Source: Nitrososphaerales archaeon (GTDB lineage: Archaea > Thermoproteota > Nitrososphaeria > Nitrososphaerales > Gagatemarchaeaceae). Taken from it: 5,677 bases of DNA. The position numbers were made by a program, and so were the translations under genes. Below the pieces are notes generated by a model, which was not told the origin of the DNA, did not search any database, and saw only the letters and a program-made list of their open reading frames with translations. The stretch lies in assembly GCA_030039515.1 (NCBI GenBank), contig JASHVT010000052.1, positions 1-5,677 on the forward strand. The letters are read 5' to 3'. Positions 1 to 5,121 of the stretch are shown here, piece after piece. The number at the start of each line of letters is the position of its first letter. Position 1 is the stretch's first letter.

Positions 1-578
1 ACAAGCTCAACCTGCCAAGCCTGGGCGTCCAGACAGACGCGCGAGGATACATAGTCACAGACAACAGGATGCAGACGAGCGTCCCGGGCGTGTACGCGAT
101 AGGCGACGTGAGGGGGCCTCCTCTGCTCGCCCACAAGGCCTCGAAGGAGGGCGTCGTCGCAGCGGAGTGCATCGCGGGCAAGCCGTCAGCCGCCGACTGG
201 AAGGTCATTCCAGACGCGGTGTTCTGCGACCCGGAGGTCGCAAGCGCAGGCCTGACGGAGGCGAAGGCGACGGAAGCAGGATACCATGTGAAGAGGTCGA
301 GGTTCCAGTTCGCGGCGCTGGGGAGGGCCCTCTCGACAGGCGAGGCGGAAGGCTTCGTCAAGGTGGTGTCGAACGCGGACGATGGCCTGGTGCTCGGGGT
401 CCAGATAGTCGGGCCTGAGGCGTCCAACCTGATCAGCGAGGCGGCCCTGGCGATCGAGATGGGGGCTACCGTCGAGGACATAGCGCTGACAATCCATCCC
501 CACCCGACCCTGCCGGAGGCGCTAATGGAGGCGTCCGAGTCGGCGGCAGGCTCTCCCATCCACCAGCTGAAGACATGA
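1..578 (+). CDS. lpdA: Dihydrolipoamide dehydrogenase (E3), C-terminal part; 5' end outside window
   Basis: This cytoplasmic FAD enzyme re-oxidises dihydrolipoamide on lipoylated E2 or GcvH proteins, using NAD+. The reading frame is open from base 3, so the gene begins upstream; 191 residues are visible of the roughly 450-475 usual for the family. The fragment carries the end of the FAD-binding region: 'TSVPGVYAIGDV' (about 72-107) followed by 'LAHKASKEG', the GD motif that contacts FAD. The C-terminal dimerisation domain follows and ends in 'HPHPTLPE' (495-518). In the family the second His (codon 501-503) and the Glu (516-518) form the catalytic dyad; both are present. The redox disulfide and first nucleotide-binding fold lie outside the window. 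The stop codon overlaps the lipB start (ATGA), so the two are probably cotranscribed and translationally coupled. The 'HPHPT' dyad favours Lpd over mercuric reductase or glutathione reductase, but the missing N-terminus prevents a final check. Confidence 0.93.
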   Translation, partial: KLNLPSLGVQTDARGYIVTDNRMQTSVPGVYAIGDVRGPPLLAHKASKEGVVAAECIAGKPSAADWKVIPDAVFCDPEVASAGLTEAKATEAGYHVKRSRFQFAALGRALSTGEAEGFVKVVSNADDGLVLGVQIVGPEASNLISEAALAIEMGATVEDIALTIHPHPTLPEALMEASESAAGSPIHQLKT

Positions 579-1225
579 CAGGGATCCTCCTGGACATGGG
601 CAGGATGGAGTATGGACAGGCGCTCCAGCTCCAGAGGACCCTGGTCCAAGAGCGCTCGGCCGGGAGGGCGCCCGACACTCTGATACTGCTCGAGCACGAG
701 CACGTAGTCACCCTGGGACGGAAGACCACGCCTGCGAACATGCGGCCCGAAGGGGTGCCGGTCTTCGAGGTCGAGCGCGGCGGAGACGCCACGTACCACG
801 GGCCAGGACAGCTCGTCGGTTATCCCATCGTGATGCTCCACGACCACGACGTGCGCAGGCACGTGAGGACGATAGAGCAGGCTCTGATAGACGCGGTCGC
901 AAGGTTCGGCATCAAGGGCGACCGCGTGGCTGGACATCCCGGGATCTGGGTCGACGGGAAGAAGCTCGCTTCCATAGGCGTCGCAGTGACGAACTGGGTC
1001 TCCTATCACGGCTTCGCGCTCAACGTCAACACCGACCTGTCCTACTTCGGCCTCATCAGGCCCTGCGGGCTCGACCCCGGCACCATGACATCCATGGAGA
1101 GGCTGAACGGGGAGGCGCTTCCTTTCGACGAGGTCAAGGCCGTGGTCGCAAGGGAGTACTCGGCCGCTTCCGGCACGCAGTTCGTCCACCACAGGATAGT
1201 GCACGCCGATTCCAGAAACGTGTAA
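575..1225 (+). CDS. lipB: Octanoyl-[acyl carrier protein]:protein N-octanoyltransferase LipB
   Basis: LipB moves an octanoyl group onto the lipoyl lysine of E2 or GcvH domains, the first step of endogenous lipoate synthesis; LipA then adds sulfur. The protein has 216 residues, normal for the family. The substrate-pocket signature 'RGGDATYHGPGQLVGYP' lies at residues 68-84. The lysine of 'GKKLASIG' (Lys130) and the cysteine of 'RPCGL' (Cys164) match the Lys/Cys catalytic dyad of E. coli LipB (Lys135/Cys169). 'HGFALNVN' at 145-152 is also typical. The ATG at 575 overlaps the lpdA stop (ATGA); the next in-frame Met is residue 8. I see no clear Shine-Dalgarno site, consistent with coupling to lpdA. 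The stop is TAA (1223-1225). The RGG signature and the Cys make LplA/LipM-type ligases unlikely. LipB is uncommon in archaea, so an origin by transfer is possible, although base composition looks like that of its neighbours. Confidence 0.96.
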   Translation: MTGILLDMGRMEYGQALQLQRTLVQERSAGRAPDTLILLEHEHVVTLGRKTTPANMRPEGVPVFEVERGGDATYHGPGQLVGYPIVMLHDHDVRRHVRTIEQALIDAVARFGIKGDRVAGHPGIWVDGKKLASIGVAVTNWVSYHGFALNVNTDLSYFGLIRPCGLDPGTMTSMERLNGEALPFDEVKAVVAREYSAASGTQFVHHRIVHADSRNV

Positions 1226-1250
1226 GTAGACGAGCCGAGGCGCGCGTTTC

Positions 1251-2831
1251 ATGGCCAAGAAGTCTCCCCCCAAGGTCACCTACGTCTCGATGTCAGGCGA
1301 CCCCAGCCTGGACCCGAAGTTCGAGGCCGCGGCAAGGCGCTTCCGCTCAGACGCAGGCGGGCGCCATCCGATGTTCATCGGAGGCGAGAAGGTCTGGTCG
1401 AGCGCGGGCGAGTTCGAGTCCAGGAGTCCGATCGACACGTCGATAATGGTAGGCAGGTTCCAAATCGGGACCCGGTCTGACGCGAAGGCTGCGATCGAAG
1501 CTGCGCTCACCGGCTTCGAGGAGTGGCGGGACACGCCCTGGCAGCGCAGGGTCGAGGCACTCGAGGAGTTCGCCAGGCTCGTGGACGAGAGGAAGTTCGA
1601 CATCGCCGCAGCCATAGCCTACGAGGTCGGAAAGAACAGGCTGGAGGCGCTCGCGGAGTGTTGGGAGGCGGTCGACGCGGTCAGATACTGCGCCGAGCTG
1701 ATGAGAAAGGAGGAAGGATACTCGACGAAGATGGGAGAAGGGGGGCCAGGCGAGCACACAACCGTGGTATGCAAGCCATACGGGGCGTGGCCTGTGATCT
1801 CCCCTTTCAACTTCCCGTTCATGCTGGCCAACGGCATGGCCCTAGGGGCTCTGATGACGGGAAACTCCGTGATCCTGAAGCCCACCAGCGCGGCTCCCCT
1901 CACGGGTCTCATGCTCTACGCCGCATACGTGGACGCCGGGGTCCCCGCGGGCGTCGTAAACTACGTCACGGGGCCGGGAGGCAACTTCGAAGACGAGTTC
2001 GCTACGAACACGGACGTCGCCGGGATAGCGTTCACGGGCTCCAGGGACGTGGGGATGAAGCTCTACAGGAGATTCCACGCGGAGCAGCGCTACCCCAAGC
2101 CGATGCTTCTGGAGATGGGAAGCAAGAACCCGACGATAGTCATGGCCAGCGCCGACGTGTCGAAGGCGGTCGAAGGGACCGTCAGGGCGGCGTTCGGATA
2201 CGGGGGACAGAAGTGCAGCGCGACCTCAAGGCTCTTCGTCCAGGAATCGATCAACGACGAGTTCCTCGACGCGCTGGGAGAGAGGACAACGAAGCTGGCC
2301 GTCGGCAATCCGATAGAGAAAGGGACCTTCATGGGGCCCTTGATCAACGCGGCGGCCGTGTCCAAGTTCGAGGCTTCCGTGGCCGAGGCCAAAAGGTCGG
2401 GGGGCAGGGTGTTGGTGGGTGGAGACGTGATGAAGAGCGGGTCGCTCGCCAAAGGGTTCTACGTTTCGCCTACCGTGATCACTCATCTTCCTCTGAGCCA
2501 CAGGCTGTTCCGAGACGAGCTATTCCTCCCTATCATCGTGGCCGGGAAGTTCAAGACGATTGAGGAGGCGATACGCCTCGCCAACGACACCGACTACGGG
2601 CTCACCGCCGGGATATTCACCGAGAAGAAGTCCGAGATGAAGGAGTTCTTCGAGAGAATAAGGTTCGGCGTGACCTACGCCAACAGGAGCGGAGGCTCGA
2701 CCACGGGCGCGTGGCCCGGGGCCCAGTCGTTCACAGGCTGGAACGCCAGCGGGCTCACGGGCCGCGGCGTCGGAGGGCCTCACTACCTGCTGAACTTCCT
2801 GCGCGACCAGTCACAGACAGTCGTCGCATAG
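1251..2831 (+). CDS. NAD(P)-dependent aldehyde dehydrogenase, 1-pyrroline-5-carboxylate dehydrogenase-like
   Basis: A soluble ALDH-superfamily enzyme of 526 residues, close to the length of RocA-type L-glutamate-gamma-semialdehyde dehydrogenases, which oxidise the semialdehyde from proline or ornithine to glutamate. Visible landmarks in order: 'SPFNFPF' with the oxyanion-hole Asn187; 'ILKPT' with cofactor-binding Lys210; 'FTGS' at 261-264; the general base Glu288 in 'LEMGSKNP'; the nucleophile Cys322 in 'GGQKCSATSR'; and 'DELFLP' at 422-427, where Glu423 and Phe425 hold the nicotinamide ribose. The 'GQKCSATSR' context and the tail 'GVGGPHYLLNFLRDQ' resemble the P5C dehydrogenase group, hence this substrate call. 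No proline dehydrogenase gene is in view, so another aldehyde remains possible. The ATG at 1251 lies 25 nt after lipB, with a weak GAGG at 1237-1240; the short gap suggests one operon with lpdA-lipB. The stop is TAG. Family confidence is very high, substrate moderate. Confidence 0.93.
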   Translation: MAKKSPPKVTYVSMSGDPSLDPKFEAAARRFRSDAGGRHPMFIGGEKVWSSAGEFESRSPIDTSIMVGRFQIGTRSDAKAAIEAALTGFEEWRDTPWQRRVEALEEFARLVDERKFDIAAAIAYEVGKNRLEALAECWEAVDAVRYCAELMRKEEGYSTKMGEGGPGEHTTVVCKPYGAWPVISPFNFPFMLANGMALGALMTGNSVILKPTSAAPLTGLMLYAAYVDAGVPAGVVNYVTGPGGNFEDEFATNTDVAGIAFTGSRDVGMKLYRRFHAEQRYPKPMLLEMGSKNPTIVMASADVSKAVEGTVRAAFGYGGQKCSATSRLFVQESINDEFLDALGERTTKLAVGNPIEKGTFMGPLINAAAVSKFEASVAEAKRSGGRVLVGGDVMKSGSLAKGFYVSPTVITHLPLSHRLFRDELFLPIIVAGKFKTIEEAIRLANDTDYGLTAGIFTEKKSEMKEFFERIRFGVTYANRSGGSTTGAWPGAQSFTGWNASGLTGRGVGGPHYLLNFLRDQSQTVVA

Positions 2832-2890
2832 CTAAGGCTGACGAGATGCATCGCGGCGGCCGTGACCCCGCAAGACGCCGCAAACGCCAT

Positions 2891-2914
2891 GACCCTAGCG
2901 ATCGACGCTAGGTC
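2891..2914. terminator. Possible bidirectional hairpin between convergent operons
   Basis: Arms 2894-2900 and 2906-2912 (CCTAGCG / CGCTAGG) are perfect complements around a 5-nt loop, ATCGA. Two more pairs (2891-2892 with 2913-2914) extend the stem past one bulged C at 2893. It lies 59 nt past the ALDH stop and 7 nt past the S19 stop, so it falls in the 3' untranslated region of both transcripts. Archaeal termination usually relies on U-rich tracts, and none follows the stem on either strand (only CTTACTTT at 2921-2928 on the plus strand). A role in 3'-end formation or mRNA stability is inferred. The rest of 2832-2921 holds one weaker 6-bp inverted repeat (2853-2858 with 2876-2881, 17-nt loop) and no credible gene. 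Confidence 0.35.
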
Positions 2915-2921
2915 GAGCAGC

Positions 2922-3314
2922 TTACTTTAGAGGGACGTAGAGGCTGGACCGGCTCGAGCCGATTCCCGGAGTGCCGTGGACCACCTTCTTGTTGGTTATC
3001 ACGTATTCCCCGAGGTACCTCCCTATCATCTCCGCCTTCACTTCCAGGGGCACGAACTCCTTCCCGTTATGGACGTCGATCTTGAGGCCGACCATCGTCG
3101 GGAGCACGATCATATCCCTGGCGTGCGTCTTGATCTCACCCTTCTTCCCTTCCTTCGCCGCCCGCGCGTCCTCAAGCAGCTTCCGCTTTTCATCCGACAC
3201 CCCCCTGTTGAGGGACCGCCTCGCCCTGGACGGTAGGAGCTGTAGGAGCGCCTCGGTGGACATCGAATTGAGTTCCTCTAGTGTCCGTCCCCTGTACCTG
3301 AACTCCTTCGGCAT
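2922..3314 (-). CDS. rps19: Small ribosomal subunit protein uS19 (archaeal S19p)
   Basis: uS19 sits in the head of the 30S subunit next to uS13 and contacts the A-site region. The 130 residues show the archaeal/eukaryotic (S15e-like) layout: an N-terminal extension with 'FRYRGRTLEEL' (5-15) and 'LLPSRARRSL' (26-35); the conserved block 'THARDMIVLPTMVG' (63-76); then 'VHNGKEFVPLEV' (81-92), 'MIGRYLGEY' (96-104) and 'HGTPGIGSSRSS' (113-124). Bacterial S19 is about 90 residues and lacks the N-terminal part. The ATG at 3314-3312 directly abuts the L2 stop with no gap and has a strong GGAGGT 10 nt upstream inside the L2 gene. The stop is TAA. It is the last gene of the cluster here: the next gene converges from the other strand, so L22 and S3 do not follow. 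Confidence 0.98.
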   Translation of the reverse strand: MPKEFRYRGRTLEELNSMSTEALLQLLPSRARRSLNRGVSDEKRKLLEDARAAKEGKKGEIKTHARDMIVLPTMVGLKIDVHNGKEFVPLEVKAEMIGRYLGEYVITNKKVVHGTPGIGSSRSSLYVPLK

Positions 3315-4058
3315 CTACTTTGAGACCTCCGCGCTCGCCCTCGCCAATCTCTTCCTTCCTGTCTTTCTCGGCGCTATTAATCCTACTTTCCTGCCGGGCG
3401 GTGCGTTCCGCGAGGTGCTCGTGGACTTTCCTGGATGCTGGTGCCTTCCGCCTCCGAACGGGTGGTACACCACGGCCATCGCGATGCCTCTCATCCTCGG
3501 ATAGACCCTGCCGGACGCCCTCATGGCGTGATGCCTCGCGCCCGCGGTCAGGAAGGGCTTCTCCCTCCTTCCCCCTCCGGCGACCTCCCCGACTGTGGCT
3601 CTGCAGCTGTCGCTGATCATGATGTTCTTTCCCGAAGGCAGCTTGACTATGGCCCTCCCATTCGCTTTCGAGAAGAGCACAGCTGAGCCTCCCGACGCCC
3701 TGACCAACCTCCCCCCATCACCGGGCCTCAGCTCTATGTTGCAGACCCTCGTTCCCTCGGGTATCGACGACAGCGGCACGACGTTCCCCTCGCTAGGCTT
3801 CGCGCCAGGGCCCACCGCCACCTCGCGCCCCACAGAAATCCCCGCCACCGCGGGAAGATAGGTGTAGGAGTTGTCACCGAAGCGAAGCTGGGCCAGAGGG
3901 GCGCTCCTGCCTCTCTCGTCCATGATCGCCGTGACGACCGCGTTCTGAGGACCCCCTACCCGGAGGGGGTATCTGACCGCCGCGATCTTCCCCTTCTTTG
4001 GGCTCCTGAATTGTATGCCCGCCTTGCCGCGCCTTCTCTGGAGGATTCTCTTGCCCAA
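3315..4058 (-). CDS. rpl2: Large ribosomal subunit protein uL2 (archaeal L2p/L8e)
   Basis: uL2 binds 23S rRNA near the peptidyl-transferase centre and helps join the subunits. The 247 residues match the archaeal length (bacterial L2 is about 275). The N-terminus 'MGKRILQRRRGKAG' is archaeal; 'RVCNIELRPGDGGRLVRASG' (104-123) and 'YHPFGGGRHQHPGKS' (198-212) are conserved rRNA-binding segments. His199 corresponds to E. coli His229 (mature numbering), close to the catalytic centre. The start is TTG (4058-4056): the codon just before it in frame is TGA, so no longer protein is possible, and translation from this TTG gives the expected MGKR N-terminus. A weak AGGA (4071-4074) lies 12 nt upstream. 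The L23 stop is 3 nt away, and the gene's own TAG abuts the S19 start. Oddity: the usual 'AMN' before the active-site His reads 'AMA' (residues 193-195). Confidence 0.98.
   Translation of the reverse strand: MGKRILQRRRGKAGIQFRSPKKGKIAAVRYPLRVGGPQNAVVTAIMDERGRSAPLAQLRFGDNSYTYLPAVAGISVGREVAVGPGAKPSEGNVVPLSSIPEGTRVCNIELRPGDGGRLVRASGGSAVLFSKANGRAIVKLPSGKNIMISDSCRATVGEVAGGGRREKPFLTAGARHHAMRASGRVYPRMRGIAMAVVYHPFGGGRHQHPGKSTSTSRNAPPGRKVGLIAPRKTGRKRLARASAEVSK
3325..3330 (-). promoter_or_regulatory. Shine-Dalgarno site of rps19
   Basis: On the minus strand this reads GGAGGT, complementary to the anti-Shine-Dalgarno end of archaeal 16S rRNA, and lies 10 nt before the S19 ATG. It is embedded in the last codons of rpl2. 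It supports the ATG at 3314 as the start and leadered initiation within the operon. Confidence 0.7.
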
Positions 4059-4061
4059 TCA

Positions 4062-4328
4062 CTACACCAGTCCTAGCTTCGTGGCGAGATCCGCGGCCTT
4101 GAACTCGGGAGCGAGCCGCACGAACGCCTTCTTTCCCTTGATGGTCCTAGAGGTATTCACGGCGCGGACCTTTACTTCGTACAGCGCCTCGACGGCGCTC
4201 GCGATCTGTCTCTTCGTCACCTTGTCGTGCACGATGAAACAGAGCTTGTTCTCCCTCTCAACCTGGTCGAAGGTTCTTTCAGTGACATAGGGCCTGTACA
4301 GTATCTTCTGCGCGTCCTCGAGCCTCAA
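4062..4328 (-). CDS. rpl23: Large ribosomal subunit protein uL23 (archaeal L23p)
   Basis: uL23 lies at the polypeptide exit of the 50S subunit and forms part of the docking site for SRP and translocon. The 88 residues match the short archaeal form. Family marks are 'YRPYVTERT' (11-19), 'ENKLCFIVHDKVTKRQI' (26-42), the helix 'AVEALYEVKVRAVNT' (45-59) and a lysine-containing hairpin 'IKGKKAFVRLAP' (63-74). The start is TTG (4328-4326): the frame meets a TGA at 4352-4350 and has no ATG or GTG between, and the N-terminus from this TTG fits the family. AAGGAGG lies 12 nt upstream, a slightly long spacing. One base separates the gene from the L4 stop, so coupling is likely. It ends with tandem in-frame stops TAG TGA, followed in the same frame by the L2 start. 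Confidence 0.97.
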   Translation of the reverse strand: MRLEDAQKILYRPYVTERTFDQVERENKLCFIVHDKVTKRQIASAVEALYEVKVRAVNTSRTIKGKKAFVRLAPEFKAADLATKLGLV

Positions 4329-4329
4329 G

Positions 4330-5121
4330 TCACGCCGCGGCCTCCTTCTTCATGGTGAGGGCGCTCAGAGAGGACTCCGTCCAGAGGGTGAGCCTCCCGG
4401 GCTCCCCGCCAGGAGCAAGGTCCAGAACGCTGACGTCCTCGACGCGCCTGACCTCGACGCCGGGGATCCCGCCCGCGGCCTTGCCAACGCCCCTGTCGTT
4501 GGTGACGACAATCAGCGGCCCCACAGGCGTCCTGTACACCCGGCCCCTGAGCCTGCTCTTTCCTGTGTTCCTCTTCGTCCCGTCTCTCACTCTAGCAAGC
4601 TCGGCGTCGAGCTCTAGCTTGCCCAAGAACGCGGCGAGCTCCTTGGTCTTCTCGACCGTTTCGACGTCGTCTGCCACCACCAAGGGAAGCTCGACCTTCT
4701 CCACTCTGTGGCCCCTCGCCTTGACCGCGTCCAGATTGGCGGTGAAGGCTATCGCGGAGTCGGTGGCAAGCCGCCTCTCTTTCCTGTTGACCTTGAAATG
4801 GATGACCTTTTCAGACCTGGGAGGATGCGGGAGGCGCCCCTTGACCACGCTCGCGACCCCTGCCGACATGCCGCTCCTCGTGTATCCTTCGCCCTTGACC
4901 TTCGGTATCCTTGCTCGGCCTGTCCCGGTTGGCGGGCTGTGAGTCTCCGCGGTCGTCCTTTCGCCTGCCATCGGGTCCCTTCCCTTCGGCTGGAAGCCGT
5001 GCGAACCCACCAGCCAGAATGCCCTCCTTACAAGGTCCGGCCTCAGCTGGGTCTGGAACACATCGGGGACGTCGACTTTCCCTGCGGAGTCCCCGTCGAG
5101 CCCGTGGACCTCTGCCTTCAC
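4330..5121 (-). CDS. rpl4: Large ribosomal subunit protein uL4 (archaeal L4p/L1e)
   Basis: uL4 binds domain I of 23S rRNA and sends a long loop into the peptide exit tunnel. The 263 residues match archaeal L4 (bacterial L4 is about 200). Seen in order: 'VFQTQLRPDLVRRAF' (21-35); 'QPKGRDPMAGERTTAET' (44-60), which leads into the basic tunnel loop (about 60-100) ending in 'LPHPPRSEK' (97-105); 'NRKERRLATDSAIAFTA' (112-128); 'GRVYRTPVGPLIVV' (193-206); and the archaeal tail 'LAPGGEPGRLTLWTES' (235-250). The GTG start (5121-5119) overlaps the L3 stop by 4 nt (GTGA), and GAGGGG lies 9 nt upstream. The N-terminus 'MKAEVHGLDG' agrees with archaeal homologues. The stop is TGA, 1 nt before L23. Confidence 0.97.
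   Translation of the reverse strand: MKAEVHGLDGDSAGKVDVPDVFQTQLRPDLVRRAFWLVGSHGFQPKGRDPMAGERTTAETHSPPTGTGRARIPKVKGEGYTRSGMSAGVASVVKGRLPHPPRSEKVIHFKVNRKERRLATDSAIAFTANLDAVKARGHRVEKVELPLVVADDVETVEKTKELAAFLGKLELDAELARVRDGTKRNTGKSRLRGRVYRTPVGPLIVVTNDRGVGKAAGGIPGVEVRRVEDVSVLDLAPGGEPGRLTLWTESSLSALTMKKEAAA
4341..4347 (-). promoter_or_regulatory. Shine-Dalgarno site of rpl23
   Basis: On the minus strand this reads AAGGAGG, a near-ideal ribosome-binding sequence inside the last codons of rpl4 (the Lys-Lys-Glu-Ala stretch). It lies 12 nt before the TTG start of L23. With no alternative ATG or GTG between it and the family-conserved residues, it helps fix the TTG as the start. Confidence 0.6.

Noticed and set aside
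1852..1878. C-box-like TGATGA and D-box-like CTGA, a possible C/D guide RNA
   Set aside because: The boxes are only 17 nt apart, no C'/D' pair is visible, and the stretch lies inside conserved ALDH codons. Chance match.
1523..2563. 346-codon open frame on the plus strand inside the ALDH gene
   Set aside because: Arg/Gly-rich low-complexity translation in another frame of a GC-rich gene. The ALDH frame carries all family motifs, so this is a shadow.
2846..2911. 21-codon arginine-rich open frame in the gap between the convergent genes
   Set aside because: It is only the tail of a longer shadow frame entering from the ALDH gene, has no ribosome-binding site and overlaps the hairpin.
3315..3317. 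TAG at the end of L2 as a possible pyrrolysine codon giving an L2-S19 fusion
   Set aside because: Both proteins have normal family length at either side of the TAG, S19 has its own strong Shine-Dalgarno site and ATG, and TAG also terminates L23 and the ALDH.
4596..4621. Inverted repeat CAAGCT / AGCTTG with nested AGCTC elements
   Set aside because: It lies within L4 codons for a Leu/Glu/Ala-rich helix, is short and imperfect, and is best explained by codon composition.
4352..4942. 196-codon open frame on the plus strand, antisense to L4
   Set aside because: Ser/Leu/Thr-rich shadow of the L4 coding strand with no recognisable domain or ribosome-binding site.
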